Assembly (NCBI GenBank): GCA_000146855.1
Contig: GL405246.1
Location: forward strand, 1,810,825 to 1,825,933
Origin: [Eubacterium] yurii subsp. margaretiae ATCC 43715
GTDB lineage: Bacteria > Bacillota > Clostridia > Peptostreptococcales > Filifactoraceae
Direction of reading: 5' to 3'
DNA length: 15,109 nt
Of the stretch, positions 1 to 7,525 are shown in pieces (within the stretch, counting starts at the first letter, position 1; each line of letters begins with the position of its first letter). Made by a program: the position numbers and the translations under genes. A model generated the notes under the pieces. That model did no database searches. It saw nothing but the letters and a program-made list of their open reading frames with translations, and was not told where the DNA came from.

Positions 1-85
1 TACGTAGACTTATTATAAATAGTAATAAATTACATTAAATAATTTATATTGAAAAGAAAAATAATTAAAAATTTTTTTAATTTAA

Positions 86-114
86 TTGATAATCATAAAG
101 AATTTTGATATAAT
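86..114 (+). promoter_or_regulatory. Predicted sigma-A promoter upstream of nifJ
   Basis: A -35 box TTGATA (86-91) and a perfect -10 box TATAAT (109-114) are separated by 17 bases. The expected start of transcription is near 121, which leaves about 250 untranslated bases before the nifJ start. An A7/T7 inverted repeat (123-130 with 136-143) lies immediately after the expected start. A second TATAAT at 267-272 has no convincing -35 box. That this promoter drives nifJ is inferred from position. Confidence 0.6.
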
Positions 115-358
115 ATATTCGTAAAAAAATTGATTATTTTTTTGCAGATTTAATTTCAAATGATAATTTATCACCTAAGGTACAGAAGAGTTTAAAAAGT
201 ATGCGAGCATTAGAAAATTAATACTGGCAGCATTTTAAAATTTTTATGAGTATAATTATCATTTAATATAATATGTATCATCTCAACTTTCACTATAGGG
301 TATGTTAAGGGTACATATTTTAAGTTTATTAATTATTTTTATAATAAATTATATTATT

Positions 359-364
359 AGGAGG
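359..364 (+). promoter_or_regulatory. nifJ ribosome binding site
   Basis: A perfect AGGAGG stands eight bases before the ATG at 373. It fixes the nifJ start and fits a strongly translated gene. Confidence 0.85.
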
Positions 365-372
365 ATTTAATA

Positions 373-3300
373 ATGGCTAAAATGAAGACTATGGACGGTA
401 ATACCGCTGCCGCTCACGTATCGTATGCTTTTACTGAAGTGGCTGCAATATTCCCGATAACTCCGTCATCACCAATGGCTGAAGTAGTTGACGAATGGGC
501 TGCAAACGGACTGAAAAATATCTTCGGTCAACCTGTAAGAGTAACTGAGCTTCAATCAGAAGCAGGTGCTGCCGGTGCCGTACACGGTTCACTTTCTACA
601 GGAGCACTTACTACTACTTATACAGCATCTCAAGGACTTTTACTTATGATACCGAATATGTATAAGATTGCAGGTGAATTGCTTCCTTGCGTATTCCACG
701 TATCAGCCAGAGCATTAGCAACTCATGCTCTTTCAATTTTTGGTGACCATACTGACGTTATGTCTACAAGACAAACAGGATTTGCAATGCTATGTTCAGG
801 CTCTGTTCAAGAAGTTATGGACTTGGGCTCAATAGCGCATCTTGCATCAATAAAATCAAGAGTACCTTTCTTGCATTTCTTCGATGGTTTCAGAACATCA
901 CACGAAGTTCAAAAAGTTGAAGTAATGGAATTTGATAAATTAAAAGATTTGGTAGATATGGAAGCTGTCGCTGCATTTAGATCAAGAGCACTTGATCCTA
1001 ACCATCCATATACAAAGGGTACTGCACAAAACCCTGACATATTCTTCCAAGCAAGAGAAGCTTCAAACGTATTTTACAATGAAGTTCCCGGCATAGTTAA
1101 AAAATACATGGAAGACATATCAAAAATAACAGGCAGAGAATATAAACCATTTAACTACTATGGCGCAAGCGACGCTACAGAAGTTATAGTTGCTATGGGT
1201 TCAGCTACTGAAACTATTGAAGAAGTGGTTGATCACCTTAATGCAAACGGAAGAAAGGTCGGCGTAGTAAAAGTCCATCTTTACAGACCGTTTGTAAAAG
1301 AATACTTCTTGGAATCTATTCCTAAAACAGTAGAAAGAATTGCTGTACTTGACAGAACTAAAGAACCTGGAGCTCCTGCTGAACCTCTACATCTTGATGT
1401 GGAATCAGTATACTTCGGCGAAACTAAAAAACCTCTTATAGTTGGCGGAAGATATGGTCTTGGTTCTAAGGACACTACTCCTACAGATATATTGACAGTA
1501 TTTGACAACTTAAAATTGGATACTCCTAAGAACCACTTTACAATTTCAATAGTTGATGACGTTACTAACCTTTCATTACCTGTATCAGAAAAATTGGCTA
1601 TAAGACAAGCCGGTACAGTAAGATGTAAATTCTGGGGACTTGGCTCAGACGGTACAGTAGGCGCCAACAAACAAGCCATAAAGGTAATAGGTGACTATAC
1701 TAATAAATATGCTCAAGGATACTTCTCTTATGACTCTAAAAAATCAGGTGGTGTTACAGTATCACACTTGAGATTTGGTGACAAACCGATACGTTCAACT
1801 TATTTGATAGTTGAAGCTGACTTCATCGCATGTCATACTCCATCTTATGTTAAATTGTATGATGTAATAAAGGGACTTAAGGATGGTGGTACTTTCGTAC
1901 TAAACAGCCCTTGGGAAGTAGATCAATTAGATGATGAGTTGCCGGATTCACTTAAGAAATACATTGCTGACCACAACATAAACTTCTATATAATAAATGC
2001 TAATAAGATAGCAAGTGAAATAGGTCTTGGCTCAAGAATAAATATGATAATGCAATCAGCATTCTTCAAATTGGCAGACGTAATGCCTTATGACGAAGCT
2101 GTAAAACACTTGAAAGACTCTATAGTTAAGTCTTACGGTAAGAAAGGTCAAGAAATACTTGACAAGAACTTCAAAGCCGTTGACATGGGTGCTGACGCTT
2201 TAGTTAAGGTTGAAGTTCCTGCATCATGGAAGGATTTAGCTTATTCTAAGATTGAAGTAGCTAAGGATGGCGATCCAGACTATATCAAAAATATATTGAG
2301 AGTTGCAAACGCTCAAGACGGTGATTCTCTTCCTGTATCAACATTCAAAGGCTATGAAGACGGTAATGTTCCATCAGGTGCTTCAGCTTACGAAAAACGT
2401 GGTATAGCAACTCACGTTCCTGAATGGAAGATAGAAAATTGTATACAATGTAACCAATGTGCCTTTGTTTGTCCACATGCTGCTATCAGACCATATCTAT
2501 TGGATGAAAAACAAAAAGCAGATGCTCCTGAAGGTTTTGATACACTTAAGGCTGTTGGTAAAGGTCTTGAAGGACTTGAATACAGAATCCAAGTTTCTCC
2601 TTATGACTGTACAGGTTGCGGAAACTGCGTGGACGTGTGCCCTGGAAAGAAAGCTCAAAAAGCTCTTGAAATGAAATCATTTGAAGAAATGAAAGACTCT
2701 TATGCCCCACTTTTCGAATATGCTAACGACAAAGTTGGATACAGAGATGATATTCTTGAAAGAACATCAGTAAAAGGTAGCCAATTCATGCAACCACTTC
2801 TTGAGTTCTCAGGTGCTTGTGCAGGTTGCGGTGAAACACCTTATGCAAAACTTATAACTCAAATGTTCGGTGACAGAATGATAATAGCAAATGCTACAGG
2901 TTGTTCTTCAATCTGGGGTGGTTCTGCTCCTACATCAGTTTATACGACTAACTCAAATGGTAGAGGACCGGCTTGGGCGAACTCACTATTTGAAGACAAT
3001 GCCGAATACGGATACGGTATGGCTATGGGTGTAAAGGCTCTAAGAGAAAGATTATCCGAAGAAATAACTGCTCTTATAGACAAAGATATACCTCAAGACG
3101 CAAAAGATGCCTTGACTGAATGGCTTGATAAAAAGGATGACGGCGAAGGCACTTTGGAGAGAAAAGACAAGGTTATAAATGCATTGGCTAAGATAACTGG
3201 CGACGGAAAAGAATTAGCTGATTCTATAAAAGCTCATCAAGATTACCTTGACAAGAAGTCCGTATGGATCTTCGGTGGTGACGGTTGGGCTTACGATATA

Positions 3301-3912
3301 GGTTACGGCGGTCTTGACCACGTAATAGCATCAGGAGAAGATGTGAACATCATGGTATTTGACACAGAAGTTTACTCAAATACAGGCGGTCAATCATCAA
3401 AAGCTACTCCTACAGCAGCTATAGCAAAATTTGCCGCAGCAGGTAAGAGAGTAAGAAAGAAAGACTTAGGTCTTATAGCGACATCTTACGGATATGTATA
3501 TGTAGCTCAAGTTGCTCTTGGAGCTGATAAGAACCACTTGCTAAAAGCATTGAAAGAAGCTGAAAGCTATAAGGGACCATCTCTAATCATAGCTTACGCA
3601 CCTTGTATCAACCACGGTTTGAAAGAAGGTATGGGTAGAACTATAGCTAATGAAAAACAAGCTGTAGACGCAGGATACTGGCATCTATACAGATACAATC
3701 CTATGCTTGCTCATGAAGGTAAGAATCCGTTCACTCTTGACTCAAAAGAACCTTCAGCATCATTTAGAGAATTTATTGATAAGCAAGTAAGATATACTTC
3801 ACTTAAGATTACTTTCCCTGAAATAGCTGAAGAATTGTACGACAAGGCTGAACAAGAAGCTAAGATAAGATACAACAACTACAAGGCTATGGCTGAAAGA
3901 ACAATATTCTAA
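373..3912 (+). CDS. nifJ: Pyruvate:ferredoxin (flavodoxin) oxidoreductase, single-chain
   Basis: This enzyme converts pyruvate and CoA to acetyl-CoA and CO2 and reduces ferredoxin or flavodoxin. It is the central step of anaerobic pyruvate fermentation and is cytoplasmic. The 1179 residues match the usual length of the homodimeric fused form. The N-terminal pyrimidine-binding domain (GNTAAAHVSYAF and FPITPSSPMAE, about 9-37) is followed by the transketolase C-like and gamma domains. A two-cluster ferredoxin insert has Cys 690/693/696/700 and 746/749/752/756. The C-terminal thiamine-diphosphate domain has GDGW at 969-972 followed by the FDTEVYSNTGGQ segment. The four Cys of the proximal cluster (816, 819, 844, 1078) are present, so all three [4Fe-4S] sites are complete. 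The gene is visibly less AT-rich than its surroundings, as expected for high expression. It stands alone between its own promoter and terminator. The identity is clear; pyruvate as the substrate, rather than another 2-oxoacid, follows from family similarity. Confidence 0.97.
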   Translation: MAKMKTMDGNTAAAHVSYAFTEVAAIFPITPSSPMAEVVDEWAANGLKNIFGQPVRVTELQSEAGAAGAVHGSLSTGALTTTYTASQGLLLMIPNMYKIAGELLPCVFHVSARALATHALSIFGDHTDVMSTRQTGFAMLCSGSVQEVMDLGSIAHLASIKSRVPFLHFFDGFRTSHEVQKVEVMEFDKLKDLVDMEAVAAFRSRALDPNHPYTKGTAQNPDIFFQAREASNVFYNEVPGIVKKYMEDISKITGREYKPFNYYGASDATEVIVAMGSATETIEEVVDHLNANGRKVGVVKVHLYRPFVKEYFLESIPKTVERIAVLDRTKEPGAPAEPLHLDVESVYFGETKKPLIVGGRYGLGSKDTTPTDILTVFDNLKLDTPKNHFTISIVDDVTNLSLPVSEKLAIRQAGTVRCKFWGLGSDGTVGANKQAIKVIGDYTNKYAQGYFSYDSKKSGGVTVSHLRFGDKPIRSTYLIVEADFIACHTPSYVKLYDVIKGLKDGGTFVLNSPWEVDQLDDELPDSLKKYIADHNINFYIINANKIASEIGLGSRINMIMQSAFFKLADVMPYDEAVKHLKDSIVKSYGKKGQEILDKNFKAVDMGADALVKVEVPASWKDLAYSKIEVAKDGDPDYIKNILRVANAQDGDSLPVSTFKGYEDGNVPSGASAYEKRGIATHVPEWKIENCIQCNQCAFVCPHAAIRPYLLDEKQKADAPEGFDTLKAVGKGLEGLEYRIQVSPYDCTGCGNCVDVCPGKKAQKALEMKSFEEMKDSYAPLFEYANDKVGYRDDILERTSVKGSQFMQPLLEFSGACAGCGETPYAKLITQMFGDRMIIANATGCSSIWGGSAPTSVYTTNSNGRGPAWANSLFEDNAEYGYGMAMGVKALRERLSEEITALIDKDIPQDAKDALTEWLDKKDDGEGTLERKDKVINALAKITGDGKELADSIKAHQDYLDKKSVWIFGGDGWAYDIGYGGLDHVIASGEDVNIMVFDTEVYSNTGGQSSKATPTAAIAKFAAAGKRVRKKDLGLIATSYGYVYVAQVALGADKNHLLKALKEAESYKGPSLIIAYAPCINHGLKEGMGRTIANEKQAVDAGYWHLYRYNPMLAHEGKNPFTLDSKEPSASFREFIDKQVRYTSLKITFPEIAEELYDKAEQEAKIRYNNYKAMAERTIF

Positions 3913-3947
3913 TAAGCTTAACATTGTTATAAATATTAGATAGTTAT

Positions 3948-3986
3948 AAAAAACCTCGGAAACTTAATCCGAGGTTTTTTGTTTTT
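3948..3986 (+). terminator. Rho-independent terminator of nifJ
   Basis: Arms 3948-3960 and 3968-3980 are perfectly complementary over 13 bases (core ACCTCGG/CCGAGGT), with a 7-base loop and a T-rich tail. The hairpin begins 36 bases after the nifJ stop and probably ends a single-gene transcript. Confidence 0.93.
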
Positions 3987-4296
3987 ATACTAAACTCTAT
4001 TTAAACTATGAATTCTATCCTTGTATACTCTTTAGCATGTTTATTTAACAAGCTTTTAGTGTATCATTTTTTATAAAATAATCCATTATTCTATTAGATT
4101 TTAGTATTATACTTGTTTCTTTATTAATTGATGTAGAATTCTAAAATTTTATATTTTACTCTTGTTATACATAAGTTATAGTATAAATTGCAAAATAATA
4201 TTTTCATATTCTTATTATATTTTTGAATTAATTTCATAATTCTTTTAATAATTAAGGAAAAAGTCCAATATATATATTATGTCATTAAAACGTAAC

Positions 4297-4325
4297 TTGA
4301 CTCTGTTAAAATTCCATGTTAAAAT
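4297..4325 (+). promoter_or_regulatory. Predicted promoter for the small membrane-anchored protein gene
   Basis: A -35 box TTGACT (4297-4302) and a -10 box TAAAAT (4320-4325) are 17 bases apart, and a TG one base before the -10 makes an extended -10. Each box matches consensus at five of six positions. Transcription should start near 4331-4333, giving a leader of about 220 bases. Assignment to the gene at 4554 rests on orientation and the absence of anything between. Confidence 0.55.
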
Positions 4326-4328
4326 CTC

Positions 4329-4344
4329 AAGAAAATATTTTCTT
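4329..4344. promoter_or_regulatory. Perfect 16-bp palindrome at the predicted transcription start
   Basis: AAGAAAATATTTTCTT is a perfect palindrome lying 3 to 18 bases after the -10 box, so it covers the expected +1. That is a usual place for a repressor operator. The protein that would bind it is unknown, and an A/T-only core makes a chance palindrome possible. Confidence 0.35.
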
Positions 4345-4382
4345 AAGTTAACTTTACAATTTTTTATGATTTTTGCACTTAA

Positions 4383-4429
4383 TACTAAAAACTAATTAAT
4401 TTTTCATAAAAATATATTAAAGATGAGTT
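4383..4429 (+). repeat. Dispersed intergenic repeat, copy A
   Basis: TACTAAAAAC (4383-4392), 14 less conserved bases, and a 23-base block (4407-4429, ending TTAAAGATGAGTT) recur with the same spacing on the minus strand at 14695-14741. I count 41 of 47 identical positions. Weaker similarity continues downstream to about 4475. No reading frame and no terminal inverted repeats were recognised. Confidence 0.7.
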
Positions 4430-4553
4430 GTTAAAAACTACAAAGATAATTATATTCCAACAATTTTAAATATATAACATTATAAATAGTGATTAGTTTG
4501 AAATTAATAATAATATTCCAACCCATAAACTTAAACTATTGAAGGAGGCTCTT

Positions 4554-5012
4554 ATGAAAAAAAAGATATATCTATCTATAATAATCTTCTCTCTTCTTAT
4601 AGTCATCTTCTCTATATATACTTCTTATAATACTGAGGATGAAAAAATTATATCATCATTTTTAAATGATTATTTTAAGCAGACGGTTCTAACTGATGAA
4701 GGTTGGACAAAGCTGATAGAATCTCCAGAAAATCTAAATAATTTCGTATCAAATTTTGATAAATATGTAGTAGAAAAGGAACTTAACAGACTCTCATCCA
4801 ATAGACATCTGCCATGTCCATATTTTAAAGAACTTCCTGATGATTATAATTATACAATCTTGAGTATCAGCAAGTTGTCCCCTGGTAATTATGAGGTAAC
4901 TATGGATATTTCAGAACAAACCACAACCTTTTCAGTACGTATGACAAATACCCAAAAAGGACGGAAAATAGAGTATATTGATATTGAAAAATTAATTGAT
5001 AAGTTAAAATAA
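4554..5012 (+). CDS. Small membrane-anchored extracytoplasmic protein, unknown function
   Basis: I do not recognise this 152-residue protein. A short lysine-rich start (MKKK) is followed by one hydrophobic segment (about 5-23) without a lipobox Cys, so it is probably a signal anchor. The remaining roughly 128 residues would lie outside the membrane. This part alternates predicted helix (about 28-85) and strand (about 98-142, including GNYEVTMDIS and TTFSVRM), loosely like small NTF2-type secreted domains of clostridia. That resemblance is only an impression. It has a single Cys (88). The start is set at ATG 4554 because AAGGAGG (4542-4548) lies five bases before it; a TTG at 4539 in the same frame would put the binding site inside the gene. 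It has its own promoter and terminator, so it is probably a single-gene transcript. Confidence 0.8.
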   Translation: MKKKIYLSIIIFSLLIVIFSIYTSYNTEDEKIISSFLNDYFKQTVLTDEGWTKLIESPENLNNFVSNFDKYVVEKELNRLSSNRHLPCPYFKELPDDYNYTILSISKLSPGNYEVTMDISEQTTTFSVRMTNTQKGRKIEYIDIEKLIDKLK

Positions 5013-5020
5013 TTATAGAT

Positions 5021-5055
5021 AAAAATAGTGATACCTCTTGGATATCACTATTTTT
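5021..5055. terminator. Bidirectional terminator between convergent genes
   Basis: Perfect 13-bp arms (5021-5033 and 5043-5055, core ATAGTGATA/TATCACTAT) enclose a 9-base loop. A5 at the left and T5 at the right give a U-tract on either strand. It lies nine bases after the small plus-strand gene and 45 bases past the glgP stop, so it can end both transcripts. Confidence 0.9.
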
Positions 5056-5099
5056 GTATTATTTAATAAAAATTTAATATATGTTTTATAACTTGTCTT

Positions 5100-7361
5100 T
5101 TACAAATGCCATATATCTTCGTTATAATCGGCTATAGTCCTATCTGATGAGAAATATCCCGCCTTAGAGATGTTTATCAGCATTTTTTGTGCCCATTTTT
5201 CCTTTACTTTATAAGATTTAAGCAACTTATCTTTTACAGCTATATAATCCTCCAAATCTATAAGTGCCATAAAGTAGTCTTTTGTGGTTATATCTCTATG
5301 CAATCTTGTAAGAGATTCCTTATCTCCTGTACTAAGCATAGGCTTTGATATCAAGAAGTCTACAGCATTTTTTATGACTTCACTGTTTGAATAATAGTCC
5401 TTAGGTGAGTAAGATGACTTCTTGTAGAGTCTTATTATCTGCTTACTTGACTTACCGAAGATGCTTATGTTCTTCTTGCCTACAAGCTCTGCAATCTCAA
5501 CATTTGCTCCATCCATAGTACCAAGTGTTATAGCTCCATTGAGCATCAACTTCATATTACCTGTACCTGACGCCTCTTTTGACGCAAGTGAAATCTGCTC
5601 TGATATATCAGCTGCCGGTATTATCTTTTGTGCATAAGAAACATTGTAGTTTTGCACCATTACTACCTTGATATATTTTTTTACTGTCTCATCCCCATCT
5701 ATTATCTGTTGCAAACATAAGATAGCGTGGATTATATCTTTGGCAATAGTATAAGCCGGAGCAGCCTTGCCTCCGAATATAAAGGTTATGGAGCTTTTCG
5801 GATATATGCCCTGCTTTATTTCAAGATACTTGTTGATGATATAGAGCAAGTTCATCTGTTGTCTCTTGTACTCGTGGATTCTCTTTATCTGTACATCAAA
5901 TATCGAGCGTGGATTGATGTCTATTTTTTCATGCTTTCTTATATAATTTGCAAGCTGCGTCTTTCTATGTTGCTTAATAGTTTGCAGTTGTTTTAGCACT
6001 ACCTTATCATCTATGAACTTTCCAAGCTCTTCAAGTTTTGTAGCATCTTTTTTGTAGTCATCACCTATTAGAGAAGTGATGTAGTCAGCCAATTCCTTAT
6101 TGGTGTGAAGTAACCAACGTCTAAATGTTATACCGTTTGTCTTGTTGTTGAACCTTTCAGGATAGATGTTATAAAAAGGTGCTAACTCCTCTTTTTTGAG
6201 TATGTCTGTATGGAGTTTTGCTACACCGTTGATATTTGATGAAAAATGTATGGCTATATTTGCCATGTGAACCTTGTGTTCCTTGTCTATTATATATACC
6301 TTTTTATCTTTTACCATCTCTTTGACATAGGTATTGAGTCTTTCTATTGTCATCATCAACTGAGGCACAACTTTTTTCAAAAATGCATAAGGCCATTTTT
6401 CAAGTGCTTCTGCCAAAATTGTATGGTTTGTATAATTGACTGTCTTTGTAACTATATCTACAGCATCTTCAAAGCTGACGCCTTCTTTTTCAAGGAGTCT
6501 TATAAGCTCAGGAATTATAAGTGTAGGATGAGTGTCATTAATCTGAATTACTACATATTTGTGTAAATCCTTGACATCGTGACCATTATCTTTGAGTTCT
6601 TTTAATATCAGCTGTGCTCCGCAACTTACCATGAAATATTGCTGGTAAATTCTTAGTAGCTTGCCCCTGTCATCAGAGTCGTCCGGATATAGAAATAGAG
6701 TAAGGTTTTGAGAAATATCGCTCTTGTCAAAGTATATACCCTCTTTTACTATCCTCTCGTCAACTGTGTCTATATCAAAAAGGTGAAGGTAATTATACCC
6801 TTGATTGTAGCCCATTACCGGAATGTCATACATATGAGCGTTGACTGTATGCTCTCCAAATTCCACTTCAAACTTTACATTGGTATCTGTGAGAAAAGTC
6901 TGCTTGTTCATCCAAGGATTTATCTCTTCATACTGCTTGTTTTCTATAAACATCTGTTTGAAAAGCCCGAAGTGATAGTTAATACCTACTCCGTCACCGT
7001 TTAACCCAAGTGTGGCAATAGAGTCCAAGAAACATGCAGCCAATCTTCCAAGTCCGCCATTTCCAAGTGACGGTTCATCTTCAATCTCTTCTATATCTTC
7101 TATCTTAAACTTATTCTCTTCAAGTACCTTGCATACCTCATCATAAATACCAAGATTGATAAGATTGTTTGACAACAGCTTTCCTATGAGAAACTCAGCT
7201 GATACATAGTAGAGCTTTCTATTTCCTGTAATCTTTTTCTTTTTTTCAATCTCTTCTTTGGTAAAAGCCATCAAAGTTTCAAATACCTGACTTTTGCTTA
7301 ATTTTTTAAAATCTTTTTTGTATTCGATATTAGCAAGGCTATTCAGTCTTTCTCCTATCAT
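5100..7361 (-). CDS. glgP: Glycogen/alpha-glucan phosphorylase
   Basis: This enzyme releases glucose-1-phosphate from the non-reducing ends of glycogen or maltodextrin, using pyridoxal phosphate as cofactor, in the cytoplasm. At 753 residues it has the short clostridial form; it is shorter than the enteric enzyme and lacks the animal N-terminal regulatory segment. Family landmarks are in order: EDEPSLGNGGLGRLAACFLDS region (95-114), NDTHP (275-279), NYTNHT (309-314), NGITFRRWL (409-417), KRIHEYKRQQMNLLY region (493-507), GKAAPAYTIAKDII (531-544), and the cofactor site SGTGNMK with the Schiff-base Lys at 604. The ATG at 7361 is preceded by AGGGGTGA (7365-7372). It follows pepD on the same strand after 164 bases, with no GC-rich terminator between, so partial read-through is possible. 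No glycogen synthesis genes or debranching enzyme lie in the window. Confidence 0.96.
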   Translation of the reverse strand: MIGERLNSLANIEYKKDFKKLSKSQVFETLMAFTKEEIEKKKKITGNRKLYYVSAEFLIGKLLSNNLINLGIYDEVCKVLEENKFKIEDIEEIEDEPSLGNGGLGRLAACFLDSIATLGLNGDGVGINYHFGLFKQMFIENKQYEEINPWMNKQTFLTDTNVKFEVEFGEHTVNAHMYDIPVMGYNQGYNYLHLFDIDTVDERIVKEGIYFDKSDISQNLTLFLYPDDSDDRGKLLRIYQQYFMVSCGAQLILKELKDNGHDVKDLHKYVVIQINDTHPTLIIPELIRLLEKEGVSFEDAVDIVTKTVNYTNHTILAEALEKWPYAFLKKVVPQLMMTIERLNTYVKEMVKDKKVYIIDKEHKVHMANIAIHFSSNINGVAKLHTDILKKEELAPFYNIYPERFNNKTNGITFRRWLLHTNKELADYITSLIGDDYKKDATKLEELGKFIDDKVVLKQLQTIKQHRKTQLANYIRKHEKIDINPRSIFDVQIKRIHEYKRQQMNLLYIINKYLEIKQGIYPKSSITFIFGGKAAPAYTIAKDIIHAILCLQQIIDGDETVKKYIKVVMVQNYNVSYAQKIIPAADISEQISLASKEASGTGNMKLMLNGAITLGTMDGANVEIAELVGKKNISIFGKSSKQIIRLYKKSSYSPKDYYSNSEVIKNAVDFLISKPMLSTGDKESLTRLHRDITTKDYFMALIDLEDYIAVKDKLLKSYKVKEKWAQKMLINISKAGYFSSDRTIADYNEDIWHL

Positions 7362-7424
7362 TAGTCACCCCTGTAGTTTTAACAATACCGTTTTTTATTT
7401 TCGGTTTATTTTTTATTTGGAAAA

Positions 7425-7448
7425 ATTGAAATATCCAAAATTTTCAAT
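7425..7448. promoter_or_regulatory. Inverted repeat in the pepD-glgP gap
   Basis: ATTGAAA (7425-7431) and TTTCAAT (7442-7448) form 7-base arms around 10 bases, 64 bases upstream of the glgP start. It has no T-tract, so it is not a typical terminator. On the minus strand a possible -10 TATACT lies at 7460-7465 but without a good -35 box. An operator role for glgP is a weak guess. Confidence 0.2.
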
Positions 7449-7525
7449 CAGTTCTTTCAAGTATACCACAAAAATATATTTTAAAACTTTAAAAATATAA
7501 ATTCGGATAACGAGCATAAGATTAA

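Larger units (their letters stand above)
3987..4553. other. 567-base AT-rich intergenic stretch
   Basis: No credible coding region is seen on either strand. From about 3987 to 4290 nothing stands out beyond A/T richness. The right half holds a promoter (4297-4325), a 16-bp palindrome (4329-4344), one copy of a dispersed repeat (4383-4429), and two direct copies of ATATTCCAAC (4452-4461 and 4513-4522, 61 bases apart). The ribosome binding site of the next gene follows. The density of signals suggests a long regulated leader for the small gene at 4554. Confidence 0.6.

Noticed and set aside
301..317. TATGT/ACATA inverted repeat upstream of nifJ as a redox-repressor (Rex) site
   Set aside because: The half-sites do not match the TTGTTAA/TTAACAA consensus, so no such call is made.
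1281..1679. Open frame of 132 codons on the minus strand inside nifJ
   Set aside because: It is the antisense shadow of a strongly conserved, codon-biased gene. The protein has no recognisable domain.
4539..4553. TTG start for the small membrane-anchored protein
   Set aside because: The AAGGAGG at 4542-4548 would lie inside the gene; it is ideally placed for ATG 4554.
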